A stretch of DNA of 64,000 nucleotides from Paenibacillus sp. BJ-4 (GCF_020404765.1 NZ_JAIVEM010000071.1:62001-126000), one strand, 5' to 3'. Counted from the stretch's first letter, positions 1 to 8,506 are shown. Notes: generated from the sequence alone by a model not told the origin. Translations and numbers: made by a program.

Positions 1-591
1 ATAGGGGTGAAGCTGGTCAATCGTTACAATGGATTGGCGGGATAATGGGTTTTTGCTGCTGATAAAAATGTGCGGCTTCGCCGTAAACAGGCTGTTAAAT
101 TGCAGGTTCGCATCTTTTAGCAGCTTATTAATGACCTTCGCGTTAAACTCGTTCAGATACAGGATTCCAATCTCACTGCGCAAGCTTTTGACATCCTGTA
201 TGATTTCATGGGTCTTCGTCTCCCGCAAAGCCAGCTCATATTCATCCTGTCCATATTGATTCACCAGATTTACGAATGCATTTACGGCAAAAGCATAGTG
301 CTGTGAGGACACGGCAAAATGCTGTGGTGAAGGCTTGGCATCCAGATAGCGACTTTCCAGCAGCTCCGCCTGTTCAACAACCTGACGCGCATAACCGAGA
401 AACTCTACGCCTTCCTTGGACAAAGAGATTCCCTTATTGGTACGTTCAAAAATAGTAATATGAATTTCTTCCTCCAGATCCCGAATCGCATTCGACAGAC
501 TGGGCTGGGAAATAAACAACCGCTTCGCTGCCTCATTCATGGAGCCACGATTGGCAACCTCGATGACATATTTTAATTGTTGTAAGGTCAA
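1..591 (-). CDS. LysR-family transcriptional regulator (3' end outside window)
   Basis: This is a partial gene read leftwards; 197 codons are in the window with no stop. The N-terminus starts (M)TLQQLKYVIEVANRGS and continues into a LysR winged helix-turn-helix (about residues 1-60, including the AAKRLFISQPSLS recognition helix), followed by the start of a substrate-binding domain. The start is a TTG at 591, chosen because GAGAGG lies about 10 nt upstream and because it gives the usual LysR N-terminus. Upstream lies a possible promoter, TTGACG at 644-649 and TATAAT at 623-628. The target gene is not visible, since its neighbour to the left is outside the window. The effector is unknown. Family assignment is certain; function is not. 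Confidence 0.9.
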   Translation of the reverse strand, partial: MTLQQLKYVIEVANRGSMNEAAKRLFISQPSLSNAIRDLEEEIHITIFERTNKGISLSKEGVEFLGYARQVVEQAELLESRYLDAKPSPQHFAVSSQHYAFAVNAFVNLVNQYGQDEYELALRETKTHEIIQDVKSLRSEIGILYLNEFNAKVINKLLKDANLQFNSLFTAKPHIFISSKNPLSRQSIVTIDQLHPY

Positions 592-622
592 TGCTTGATG
601 TCCTCTCGATTTTGTTTTCTTT

Positions 623-649
623 ATTATATAACACTTGAGCACACGTCAA
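623..649 (-). promoter_or_regulatory. Candidate sigma-A promoter of the LysR gene at 591
   Basis: Read on the minus strand, TTGACG (644-649) is followed after 15 bp by TATAAT (623-628), with TAATAA two bases on giving a 17-bp spacer. It sits about 30 bp before the TTG start. Confidence 0.5.
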
Positions 650-657
650 AAAATAAA

Positions 658-686
658 AGAAACCACTTTCGAAAAAGTGGCTTTTT
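658..686 (-). terminator. Rho-independent terminator after the CMD gene
   Basis: Inverted repeat CCACTTT / AAAGTGG with a 4-nt loop and T-runs on both sides. It lies just downstream of the decarboxylase-family gene that ends at 747, so it probably ends that leftward transcript. Confidence 0.75.
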
Positions 687-746
687 ATAGGCTCTGATCG
701 AATACACCCTTGGACGGTGTCCGATTAAATAAAGATTTTTTTAGGC

Positions 747-1088
747 TTATGCGTCAGTCTCTTTTTCTTTGCAAAATACGTCTTTGGCAACCTGAATAGC
801 TGAAGCTGCCCGGGGCCATCCCACATAAAAGGCAAGCTGTGTCATGACCTCAACCAGTTCTTCCTCTGAAATACCGTTCTGCTTGGCTAGAAACAGATGA
901 TAGGGAAGCTGATTCACATGCTCACCCGCTACCAGAGCGGCAACTGTAATGAGACTCCGTTCTCTGAGAGACAATGCCTCTCTCCTCCAAACATCCCCAA
1001 AAAGAACGCCCTCCGTATAGCTCACAAAAGCTGGTGCAAAATCGCCTAGCGTTTCCCGAGCGCTCGATGTGATTAGTTTGTGCTTCAT
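747..1088 (-). CDS. Carboxymuconolactone decarboxylase (CMD) family protein
   Basis: 113 aa, the usual size for a single CMD domain (AhpD-like superfamily). The conserved core LSLRERSLITVAALVA, about residues 40-55, is the helix typical of the family, followed by the YHLFLAKQNGISEEEL segment. No CxxC pair is present, so it is unlikely to be an AhpD-type peroxidase partner. It fits better with gamma-carboxymuconolactone decarboxylase-like proteins of unknown substrate. AAGGAA sits upstream of the ATG. It follows the tautomerase gene by about 50 bp on the same strand, so the two are likely cotranscribed and may act on the same small aromatic or carbonyl substrate (inference). Confidence 0.85.
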   Translation of the reverse strand: MKHKLITSSARETLGDFAPAFVSYTEGVLFGDVWRREALSLRERSLITVAALVAGEHVNQLPYHLFLAKQNGISEEELVEVMTQLAFYVGWPRAASAIQVAKDVFCKEKETDA

Positions 1089-1137
1089 TTGTTCAACGCT
1101 TCCTTTCCTTCCTAATTGTGCAGTGTGCAGTTTCCAG

Positions 1138-1524
1138 CTACAAAATCATCTGGGCAAGTCCGTTGCCAAAGGACCAATTTTCAAATTCAGTCTCCACCAG
1201 CGTTACAAATACATCATCCGATCTAATCTTACACTCAGTAGATAGGAGCTCGGCTAGCCTGTGGTAAAAACTCTTTTTTTGCTCCGTAGTTCTACCCGAT
1301 CCCATTGTAATTTGGATATACAACAGCTTGTCTGTTCTGGGTACATTCAAATAATCCGGGCTATAATAAAACTCGCTTTGCTTATGAGCATGAAAAACCT
1401 GAAAGTAATCCTTTTCCGGTACCTGAAAATGCTCAATTAGGGCCTTCAGAATACAGCGGCTAATGCAGGGCAGCTCTTGCTCTGTATATTGCTGCTCCAT
1501 GTAACCTACGCGTACAAATGGCAT
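1138..1524 (-). CDS. Tautomerase-family protein (4-oxalocrotonate tautomerase/MSAD-like)
   Basis: 128 aa when started at 1524. In this superfamily the catalytic base is the N-terminal proline exposed after Met removal. The ATG at 1524 gives Met-Pro-Phe-Val, and AGGAGAG lies exactly 6 nt before it. The ATG two codons upstream (1530) directly abuts the ribosome site and would bury the proline, so it is rejected. The length, about twice that of a 62-aa 4-OT, matches the fused two-unit (MSAD/CaaD-like) tautomerases. It is divergent from a LysR gene and upstream of a CMD gene, an arrangement suggesting a LysR-controlled small catabolic or detoxification unit. The substrate cannot be read from sequence. 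Confidence 0.8.
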   Translation of the reverse strand: MPFVRVGYMEQQYTEQELPCISRCILKALIEHFQVPEKDYFQVFHAHKQSEFYYSPDYLNVPRTDKLLYIQITMGSGRTTEQKKSFYHRLAELLSTECKIRSDDVFVTLVETEFENWSFGNGLAQMIL

Positions 1525-1556
1525 GTTCATCTCTCCTGTCCATTGGAATAAGATGA

Positions 1557-1586
1557 TTGTACTCTACCTATCTTCATCTGTATAAT
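1557..1586 (+). promoter_or_regulatory. Candidate promoter for the LysR gene at 1636
   Basis: TTGTAC (1557-1562), an 18-bp spacer and TATAAT (1581-1586), about 50 bp before the LysR start and inside the divergent intergenic region, where a LysR operator is also expected. Confidence 0.45.
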
Positions 1587-1635
1587 TGAAAATAATCATA
1601 ATTAAATTCATTTTTCCCGATGGAGATGAGTGTGC

Positions 1636-2529
1636 ATGGATCTGAAAGAGCTAACTACATTTCGTACCATTATCGAAGAAGGGACTTTCTCAAAAGCTGC
1701 TGCCAAATTAAACTACGCGCAGTCTACAGTCACAAACCAAATCCAAAGGCTGGAGAAAGAGCTGGGATTTCAGCTTTTTAAAAGAGGTTGGGATGCGGAA
1801 TTAACGGCCTCAGGCAAAGTGTATGCAGAAGAGGTAGATGGGCTTATTCAGCATTGGAATTTTGTGCTGGACCAGGCCAAATCTCTGAAAAAGGAGGAAG
1901 TCGGCACGCTCCATATCGGTGTGATTGAAACGGTAGCGACTACCATACTCCCCTTGGTTCTGCAGCGGTTTCGGGAGCATAAGCCGAATATTACGTGCCA
2001 TTTTACAGTTGGAAACACGGATACACTCTCGAACGCTCTGATGGACCATACGCTGGATTTTGCAATCTGCGGGGAACCTCACTCGATTCCCTCCTTACAC
2101 TTTGAACCCATTTATCACGAACAAATCGCTTTTATCGTGTCCCGTAATCATCCCTTCGCAGCAAAAAGTGAGCTTCATCTGGAGTATCTGTATGAATACC
2201 CGCTTATAGCCGGAGGTAGAAGCTGCCTGTACTCTATCCGGCTGGAAAAAGAATTTTCCCGCTTCCCGTCGATGCCGTTTTTGTATACTATCAGCCAAAT
2301 TTCGTCTATACCCTCATTTGTAAAAACAATCTCTTCAGTAGGAGTGGTTTTATCGTCACTACCTTTGCCGAATGAACTGGTCACCATCCCCCTCCAGCTA
2401 AAAGACCCGAATATTCCCATTGGAATATTACAGAACAACCAGGATCAGCAATATATGTCTTCATCCCGAAAGCTGTTTATGCAGCTGATTAAGGAGCAAT
2501 GGTCAGTCCAACTGCCCAGGTCTAATTAA
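1636..2529 (+). CDS. LysR-family transcriptional regulator
   Basis: 297 aa, standard LysR length. The N-terminal winged helix (MDLKELTTFRTIIEEGTFS, then AAAKLNYAQSTVTNQIQRLE) occupies about residues 1-62. The rest is a periplasmic-binding-protein-like effector domain (CysB-type fold). The start ATG 1636 is preferred to the in-frame GTG at 1630, because GGAG at 1622-1625 is 10 nt before it and the family usually starts MDLKxL. It is divergent from the tautomerase-CMD pair about 110 bp away, so it is the likely regulator of that pair and of itself (inference from context). The effector is unknown. Confidence 0.9.
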   Translation: MDLKELTTFRTIIEEGTFSKAAAKLNYAQSTVTNQIQRLEKELGFQLFKRGWDAELTASGKVYAEEVDGLIQHWNFVLDQAKSLKKEEVGTLHIGVIETVATTILPLVLQRFREHKPNITCHFTVGNTDTLSNALMDHTLDFAICGEPHSIPSLHFEPIYHEQIAFIVSRNHPFAAKSELHLEYLYEYPLIAGGRSCLYSIRLEKEFSRFPSMPFLYTISQISSIPSFVKTISSVGVVLSSLPLPNELVTIPLQLKDPNIPIGILQNNQDQQYMSSSRKLFMQLIKEQWSVQLPRSN

Positions 2530-2579
2530 ACCGGGTTTATGGGAGGCTACAAGTCAGCTCCCGAACCCACATCAACATC

Positions 2580-2626
2580 AAAAAAACCGCTAAACACATT
2601 GTTTACGTGTGTTTAGCGGTTTTACG
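2580..2626. terminator. Bidirectional terminator between LysR and fruA
   Basis: Strong inverted repeat AAACCGCTAAACAC / GTGTTTAGCGGTTT around an 11-nt loop, with A-rich and T-rich flanks. It separates the convergent LysR gene and fructose operon. Confidence 0.85.
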
Positions 2627-2656
2627 TTTATGAAGAGGGGTATGCGTTGATACCGG

Positions 2657-4585
2657 TTATTTCGCTTCGAGCGGTTTTTTCCACAGTCCCAGAATGAATG
2701 CGGAAATCACAGAGCCAATCGCCACTGCAAGCAAGAACAGCAAAGCATGATTGGCAAGCGCTGCTACAAAAATGCCGCCGTGTGGAGCTGGAAGATTGAT
2801 TTGCCAAAACTGCGTCAGACCACCAGCAATCGCTGAACCTACAATACAAGAGGTTAAGACACGCAGAGGGTCAGCAGCTGCGAATGGAATTGCTCCTTCT
2901 GTAATAAAGGACAAACCGAGTACATAGTTCGTCAAACCAGATTTGCGCTCTTGCTCCGTAAATTTATTTTTGAAGAACGTCGAAGCCAATGCGATTGCCA
3001 GCGGAGGTACCATACCGCCCGCCATAACAGCAGCCATCATAGCCCCGTTCGTGTTACCACTGGAAGTAAAGACACCGATTGAAAATGCGTAAGCCGCTTT
3101 GTTGAAAGGTCCACCCATGTCAATCGACATCATTCCACCCAGAATCAGACCCAAAATCACTGCATTACCTGTACCCAAATTGTTCAGAACATTAACAAGC
3201 CATGTATTAATACCACCGAAAATCGGATCGAACAGGTAGAACATAATCGCGCCTGTAATTAGGAGTCCAAATACCGGGTATAACAGGATTGGTTTTAGAC
3301 CATCCAGTGCTTTCGGCAGACCTGCTAAAGCTTTACGCAGGAAGATAACTACATAACCAGCCATGAAACCTGCTGCCAGACCGCCAAGGAAGCCTGCATT
3401 AGAGTTTACAGCCATCAGACCCCCAACCATACCTGGCATCAATGCCGGACGATCCCCAATGCTCATCGCGATAAATCCAGCCAATATTGGAATCAGGAAG
3501 TGGAACGCACCTGTTCCGCCACCAATCGTTTGCAACAGCTTTACGATCGGATTCTCTGCTCCTGCTACCTGTTCGAACAGGAAGGAGATGGCCAGCAAAA
3601 TCCCGCCGCCTACAACAAACGGCAGCATATGGGAGATACCGTTCATTAGATCCTTGTAAATTTTACTGCCGACGCTGGTTTTTTCTGTTGTCGCTTCCTC
3701 CGCGTTTCCCTTACCTTCACTGCGGTAGATTGGAGCATCGCCGTTCAGCGCTTTGCGGATCAGTTCTTCAGGTTTACGAATACCGTCGCTTACTGGTCTT
3801 TGCAATACAGGCTTACCGTCAAATCTGGCCATTTCAACCTTTTTGTCAGCCGCGACGATTACACCTTTGGCACGACGGATTTCATCCGCTGTCAGTACGT
3901 TTTGTGCACCCTCCGAGCCATTCGTTTCCACTCGGATATTCACGCCCATCTCTGTCGCTTTCTTAATGAGAGCGTCTTCAGCCATAAACGTGTGCGCAAT
4001 ACCTGTAGGACAAGCAGTCACCGCAACCACAAACTCGTCAGAATTCGGGTTACCAACGATAACGTCCGGTTTTTGCTGGGCTTTGGCATTCTCTTTCTTC
4101 GCCTCTTTTGCTTCTTTAGCCGCTTCTTCTTCCGCTTGCTTGGCATCAAACAGCTCCGACACTTCGTCCGGTGTTTGCGTATTCATCAGCTTATCAATGA
4201 AATCGGTATCAATTAGCAGCCGGGAAAGAGCCGCGAGTGTACGAAGATGAGTATTAGCTGCTCCCTCTGGAGCTGCAATCATGAAAAATATTTTCGCAGG
4301 CTCGCCATCCAGCGATTCAAATTCTACGCCTTTGCTGCTCTTGGCGAACACTACAGTCGCTTCATTTACAGCTTTGGTCTTGGCATGCGGCATCGCAATG
4401 CCGCCACCAATTCCTGTGCTGGATTCTGCTTCGCGTTTGTAAATCATTTCTTTGAACAATGCCCGGTCATTAATGCGGCCACTTGCTTCGAGACTAGTGA
4501 TGAGTTCCTCAATCGCCCCGTCTTTTGTCGTTGCCTGCAAATCCATGATCATCGTTTCTTTAATCATCAGGTCTGTTATTCTCAT
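2657..4585 (-). CDS. fruA: PTS fructose transporter subunit IIABC
   Basis: 642 aa membrane permease that takes up fructose and phosphorylates it to fructose-1-phosphate at the expense of PEP. Domain order is IIA, IIB, IIC. IIA covers residues 1-145 with the phospho-histidine His67 in GGIAMPHAKT. A charged Ala/Lys/Glu linker runs over about 146-175. IIB covers about 185-285 with phospho-cysteine Cys192 in VTACPTGIAHTF. IIC covers about 310-640 with many membrane helices. AGGAGAG precedes the ATG. It is the last gene of fruR-fruK-fruA, 67 bp after fruK, and ends at a strong terminator. The product is the substrate of FruK. The PTS fructose assignment is well supported by domains and operon. Confidence 0.95.
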   Translation of the reverse strand: MRITDLMIKETMIMDLQATTKDGAIEELITSLEASGRINDRALFKEMIYKREAESSTGIGGGIAMPHAKTKAVNEATVVFAKSSKGVEFESLDGEPAKIFFMIAAPEGAANTHLRTLAALSRLLIDTDFIDKLMNTQTPDEVSELFDAKQAEEEAAKEAKEAKKENAKAQQKPDVIVGNPNSDEFVVAVTACPTGIAHTFMAEDALIKKATEMGVNIRVETNGSEGAQNVLTADEIRRAKGVIVAADKKVEMARFDGKPVLQRPVSDGIRKPEELIRKALNGDAPIYRSEGKGNAEEATTEKTSVGSKIYKDLMNGISHMLPFVVGGGILLAISFLFEQVAGAENPIVKLLQTIGGGTGAFHFLIPILAGFIAMSIGDRPALMPGMVGGLMAVNSNAGFLGGLAAGFMAGYVVIFLRKALAGLPKALDGLKPILLYPVFGLLITGAIMFYLFDPIFGGINTWLVNVLNNLGTGNAVILGLILGGMMSIDMGGPFNKAAYAFSIGVFTSSGNTNGAMMAAVMAGGMVPPLAIALASTFFKNKFTEQERKSGLTNYVLGLSFITEGAIPFAAADPLRVLTSCIVGSAIAGGLTQFWQINLPAPHGGIFVAALANHALLFLLAVAIGSVISAFILGLWKKPLEAK

Positions 4586-4652
4586 TTTTCACACTCTCCT
4601 AAGTTCGGTCAGCGTGTGGACACACGCATAATAAGCTCATGGTGTAGCGGGA

Positions 4653-5564
4653 TTACCAATTTGAAATCGTAACTTGCGGCCGTAATTGTTCAATTTTCTC
4701 TCTAGTAGCCAGATCATCGGAGAACGCGGTTGCGCTTCCGGATGCCACTCCTGCACGGAATGCTTCGATCGGATCGCCAAGTAGAGCCAGCGTACCCACG
4801 AATCCAGCAATCATTGAATCACCTGCGCCTACAGAATTTTTAACCGTTCCTGCTGGTACATTTGCGTGATACACTTCATCTGCCGTAATGAACAATGCCC
4901 CTTCTCCAGCCATGGAAATCAGTACATTTTTTGCACCTGCTTCCAGCAGCTTACGGCCGTAAGTGACGATCTCCTCCTTTGAATGAATAGTTACGCCAAA
5001 CAACTCAGCCAGCTCATGATGATTCGGCTTGACGAGCAGCGGCTTATGAACCAGTGCCTTCATCAGCGCCTCACCTGTGGTGTCGATGACGAATTCAGCC
5101 CCGGTTTGCTGGCATACGCTAATCAGCCGATTATAGAAATCTCCTCCAAGTGACGGCGGGATACTTCCCGACAAGACAACAATGTCATTTTTCTGAAGAC
5201 CCGACAGCTTCTGCACCAACGCATCCGCCTCATGCTCACGAATCGCAGGTCCCAAGCCGTTAATTTCCGTCTCATCGCCATGCTTAAGCTTAATGTTGAT
5301 CCGTGTGTCATCTTCGATAATTACAAAATCAGTTTTAATGGATTCTTCCCGCAAAGTATCGTTGATAAACCTGCCTGTGAATCCGCCGAGAAAGCCAATC
5401 GCCGTGCTGTCTGCTCCCAATTGGTTCAGTATCCGGGATACATTAATGCCCTTACCACCCGGCAATTTCAAATCTCTTTTCATCCGGTTCAAATCACCAA
5501 GCTTTAAATCGTCAACTTCCACGATGTAATCAATAGAAGGGTTCAGCGTTACTGTATATATCAT
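4653..5564 (-). CDS. fruK: 1-phosphofructokinase
   Basis: 303 aa PfkB-family sugar kinase that converts fructose-1-phosphate plus ATP to fructose-1,6-bisphosphate. It has the N-terminal MIYTVTLNPSIDY start typical of FruK, the PfkB signature 1 around PGGKGINVSR (about residues 36-45), and signature 2 with the catalytic Asp in VGAGDSMIAG near residue 248. It is adjacent to fruR (2 bp) and fruA, forming one operon, which favours 1-phosphofructokinase over tagatose-6-phosphate kinase. Its length is normal. Confidence 0.95.
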   Translation of the reverse strand: MIYTVTLNPSIDYIVEVDDLKLGDLNRMKRDLKLPGGKGINVSRILNQLGADSTAIGFLGGFTGRFINDTLREESIKTDFVIIEDDTRINIKLKHGDETEINGLGPAIREHEADALVQKLSGLQKNDIVVLSGSIPPSLGGDFYNRLISVCQQTGAEFVIDTTGEALMKALVHKPLLVKPNHHELAELFGVTIHSKEEIVTYGRKLLEAGAKNVLISMAGEGALFITADEVYHANVPAGTVKNSVGAGDSMIAGFVGTLALLGDPIEAFRAGVASGSATAFSDDLATREKIEQLRPQVTISNW

Positions 5565-5566
5565 TG

Positions 5567-6319
5567 TTATCCCTCGATTATCTTAGTTTTCTGAGCAATG
5601 GATCGGCGTGAGCGTTCAGACACCGATTCGGTAATAAGGATAGCTTCCTTGAGTTCGAACAGCTTGGCGAAGGTAACTTCTCCAATTTTACTGGAATCCG
5701 CCAACACATAAGTTTTGCCGGACAGCTGATGGGCTCGCCGCTTAATCAGCGCCTCTTCAGGATCAGGAGTGGTATACCCCATTTCCACATCTACCCCGTT
5801 CGTTCCCAGAAAGCACTTGTCGAATCGAAAATTGTCCAAATTCTGCAGGGCAATACTCCCGATTACGGCTTTGGTATGAATTTTCATCATCCCTCCCAGT
5901 AGATAGCTTCTGATTCGCTTGCTTACCAGTGCTTCTACGTGGGATAGGCCATTGGTCACGACCGTCACGTCTTTAGCTTCAATGTAAGGAATCATCGCCA
6001 TCGTTGTTGTTCCCGCATCCAGATAAATACATTCGCCATCCAAAATTTCTTTGGCTGCTATACGGGCGACTACATTTTTTTGTTGAACGTTTTTGAATGT
6101 TTTTTCTTCCATGCCAGGTTCCTGACTTTTTTGATTCAGCAAGGTTGCCCCGCCATGAATCCGCTTTAGCAACTGACGGCCTTCAAGATCTATCAAATCA
6201 CGCCGAATCGTTGACTCAGAAGCCCCCAACAGATCGGCTAATTCCTGCAATTTTACAACACCACGTTCTTGTAAGCGCTGTATTATTAAATTGTATCTTT
6301 CTTCCGTCAGCATCTTCAT
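5567..6319 (-). CDS. fruR: DeoR-family regulator of the fructose operon
   Basis: 250 aa. An N-terminal DeoR helix-turn-helix lies at about residues 5-58 (ERYNLIIQRLQERGVVKLQELADLLGASES), followed by a DeoR C-terminal sugar-phosphate sensor domain (GGTT-type motif DAGTTTMAMIPY; YLLGGMM). It is the first gene of fruR-fruK-fruA. By analogy with Bacillus FruR it should be an autoregulated repressor released by fructose-1-phosphate (known for the family, inferred here). The ATG at 6319 follows a GGGGG-type ribosome site; a second ATG at 6313 is also possible. The upstream DNA carries phased repeats likely to be its operators. Confidence 0.93.
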   Translation of the reverse strand: MKMLTEERYNLIIQRLQERGVVKLQELADLLGASESTIRRDLIDLEGRQLLKRIHGGATLLNQKSQEPGMEEKTFKNVQQKNVVARIAAKEILDGECIYLDAGTTTMAMIPYIEAKDVTVVTNGLSHVEALVSKRIRSYLLGGMMKIHTKAVIGSIALQNLDNFRFDKCFLGTNGVDVEMGYTTPDPEEALIKRRAHQLSGKTYVLADSSKIGEVTFAKLFELKEAILITESVSERSRRSIAQKTKIIEG

Positions 6320-6335
6320 TCCCCCAACTGTTCAT

Positions 6336-6363
6336 ATCGTACCACAAACTTCATAAAAAACAA
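6336..6363 (-). promoter_or_regulatory. Candidate promoter of fruRKA
   Basis: On the minus strand, TTGTTT (6358-6363), a 16-bp spacer and TACGAT (6336-6341) end about 16 bp before the fruR start. A TGAAGTTT copy lies within the spacer, so a repressor bound there would cover the promoter. Confidence 0.45.
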
Positions 6364-6408
6364 TCATTTTTATTCAAAAAACTTCAAAAAACTTCATCTC
6401 AAGTTCAT
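6344..6408. promoter_or_regulatory. Phased direct repeats, likely FruR operators
   Basis: TTCAAAAAAC occurs at 6373-6382 and again at 6383-6392, TTCA recurs at 6393 and 6404, and a related ACTTCATAAAAAAC copy lies at 6348-6361. The 10-bp phase puts the repeats on one face of the helix, as expected for DeoR-family operators. Identification as FruR sites is inference. Confidence 0.55.
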
Positions 6409-6679
6409 TTTTTTACAAAATGGTGAATTCCTGCCCCAATCATGATGGTTGCGTTTACATTGTTAGGAAGGCTCATCCATTTTTATGTAAATTCATTCTT
6501 CTTACATAGGAATTCAGCAATAAACGTTCATAAACATTCTGACGTTTACCAGCAGCACCATTTTACCATTATTGAAAATATATTACGTACAATTCATAAA
6601 CGGCTACTGCACATAGCAAAAAAGCTAAACACCGGGATTTTGATCCCCTCCATGTTTAGCTCATTATGACCGTTTCCCC
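6364..6679. other. Intergenic stretch upstream of the fru operon
   Basis: No convincing gene. It contains most of the fruR repeats, a weak cre-like site at 6446-6459 (two mismatches to TGWNANCGNTNWCA), a dyad TAAACGT (6521-6527) / ACGTTTA (6542-6548), and a terminator-like stem at 6624-6660. A short rightward open frame at 6442-6669 has no recognisable protein features. Confidence 0.5.
6624..6660 (-). terminator. Possible terminator after the methyltransferase pseudogene
   Basis: Inverted repeat GCTAAACA / TGTTTAGC with an inner GGGAT / ATCCC pairing and a T-run on the minus-strand 3' side. It lies 20 bp beyond the ancestral stop codon of the methyltransferase. Confidence 0.55.
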
Positions 6680-7360
6680 TCAGTCCTTGACGATCCCAAT
6701 AACAAACCCATCATGTCCCTTGCTCCCTACGGTTTGAATGGCTGTTGCTGTAATTCTCGATTCTTCAGCCAGCAAATCGTAAAACTTTCTTACCCCTTGC
6801 ACACGAGGGTCCGTGCTGTAAGCTTGAATAATTTATCCTTCACGGATTACATTATCGCCGATAATTACAGTACCTGGATGCGAAAAGCGAAGTGCCCAAG
6901 TCAAATAATATGGATTATTGGGTTTATCCGCATCGATAAAAATAAGATCAAAGGGAGCAACCTGTTCTTCCTTCATTTGTGCTAACTGTTCCAATGCATC
7001 GCCCTCCCGTAGTTCTACCACTCCATCCAACTGAGCCAACGATATATTGGATCGGGCTATTTTAGCATGAGTCGGATTAGCTTCCAGTGTAACTAATTTT
7101 CCGTTCTTCGGCAGCGCTCTTCCCAGCCAGATTGTACTGTAGGCCCCTAATGTACCGATCTCCAGCACACGCCCAGCGCCTTGCATCTGAGCGAAAATAT
7201 TCAATAGCTTTCCCTGATTGGGCGACACATCATGCGGAGGCAATCCCGCTTTTTGGTTCGCAGCCAATACCTCATCCAAGACAGCATCATACGGAATGAG
7301 ACGCTCCGTGATGTACTGGTCTACTTGATCCCACGTGTTAGATGGATTCATTCTCTTCAC
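6680..7360 (-). pseudogene. SAM-dependent O-methyltransferase interrupted by an in-frame stop
   Basis: The reading frame from ATG 7360 gives 175 aa of a class I O-methyltransferase (catechol-OMT/CCoAOMT-like). It includes VLEIGTLGAYSTIWLGRALP (SAM-binding motif I, about residues 63-82) and the metal/catalytic segment DLIFIDADKPNN (about residues 138-149). A TAA at 6833-6835 (codon 176) stops it just after IIGDNVIREG. Reading straight through this codon in the same frame continues with clearly homologous C-terminal sequence (STDPRVQGVRKFYDLLAEES, then GSKGHDGFVIGIVKD) to a natural TGA at 6680-6682, total 227 codons, the normal family length. A single change in a Lys codon (AAA to TAA) would explain this. 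The truncated product lacks the last strands of the Rossmann fold and is probably inactive. It is divergent from a LysR gene. Confidence 0.85.
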
Positions 7361-7476
7361 TCTCCTTAGGATTATTTACATTTTGATTGTAATTGATTTA
7401 TTATTATAAAAATAATATATGTTTTTGATTTATTCATAAATTAAATATATGAGTACATACGAAGAGGAGTTTGATC

Positions 7477-8385
7477 ATGAATCTGCATGCGTTACGTTTA
7501 TTTCATGTGGTCGCATCCACCGGGAGTGTAACCCGAGCCTCTGAACTGCTAAATATTAGCCAGCCCGCTATTACAGCTCAAATAAAAAAATTCGAAAAAG
7601 AAATATCCCTCACACTGCTCATGCCGCAAGGAAGAGGAATTACCTTAACCGATGCCGGTAAAAAGCTTGCGATGCTCGCCAAACGACTTTTTGCCGTCGA
7701 ACAGCAAATCGAGCAATTTTCACAGGACTATCTTGATGGTACTCATGGGCATATTCGGCTCGCGGCTACTTATTTACCGGCGCATTTTCTTATTCCAACC
7801 TGGATCGCAAAGTTCAAGCAGCAATATGAGCACGTTGAAATGACGATTAACACCACGAATTCCAGTGGCGCTTTACAGCAGCTATTAAATATTGAAGTGG
7901 ATTTGGCCGTTTACGGGGGACTACCGGAACAATATCCCGATACGATACAGACCGAAGAGCTATTTCGTGACGAGCTATGGTTTGTAGTAGCACCGAATCA
8001 CCGGTATGCCAATCAGCAGGTTTCTTTACTGGAAATGATGCATGAGCCCTTTGTTATGCGTGAGAAAGGAAGCTCGACACGGGAAAGATTATTGTCCTTA
8101 TGTCGAACCTACAATGTTCCTGACCCCAAAATCACGCTAAACTTTACGGGGCTGCATGAGGCCATTACCGCAGTTCTTGCCGGATATGGTGCGAACTTTG
8201 TGTCCTCATTGGTCGTGCGCGAGTATGTAGAGCGCGGTGAACTGTGCCGAGTCTATGTAGAGGACATTGAGCTTCTCAATTCAATCGCCATCTGTACCCG
8301 CAAAAATGAGCCACTATCTGCCGCTGCCCGAAACCTCATTCAGCTCATTCGTAATAATTCCAAAATAATTCCGGATGAGCATTAG
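7477..8385 (+). CDS. LysR-family transcriptional regulator (CysL-like)
   Basis: 302 aa. The LysR helix-turn-helix covers residues 1-60 (MNLHALRLFHVVASTGSVT, then ASELLNISQPAITAQIKKFE), followed by an effector domain with the CysL/CysB-like GHIRLAATYLPAHFLIP opening. The ATG 7477 is chosen over the in-frame TTG 7471 because GAAGAGGAG ends 7 nt upstream of it. It is divergent from the disrupted O-methyltransferase across about 115 bp of very AT-rich DNA, so it probably regulated that gene. With the target broken, its present role is unclear. Confidence 0.9.
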   Translation: MNLHALRLFHVVASTGSVTRASELLNISQPAITAQIKKFEKEISLTLLMPQGRGITLTDAGKKLAMLAKRLFAVEQQIEQFSQDYLDGTHGHIRLAATYLPAHFLIPTWIAKFKQQYEHVEMTINTTNSSGALQQLLNIEVDLAVYGGLPEQYPDTIQTEELFRDELWFVVAPNHRYANQQVSLLEMMHEPFVMREKGSSTRERLLSLCRTYNVPDPKITLNFTGLHEAITAVLAGYGANFVSSLVVREYVERGELCRVYVEDIELLNSIAICTRKNEPLSAAARNLIQLIRNNSKIIPDEH

Positions 8386-8506
8386 GTAGCCGGATACCTT
8401 TTGCGTTGCTTTAAATTTAAAATTGTTGGTTTACTTCGGATTCCACACCAACAAGATATCCGAATAGTTGTTACAGGCTGAATGCGGACGGGAAGCAGTT
8501 TCGTAG

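Noticed and set aside
3363..4250. Rightward frames opposite fruA (98-165 codons)
   Set aside because: Antisense to the PTS domains; composition reflects the Ala/Gly-rich membrane protein on the other strand.
6446..6459. cre-like site upstream of the fru operon
   Set aside because: Two mismatches to consensus and about 80 bp upstream of the predicted promoter; not strong enough to list as a feature.
6442..6669. Rightward 75-codon frame between fruR and the methyltransferase
   Set aside because: No ribosome site, and it ends inside a terminator-like stem; composition is that of AT-rich spacer.
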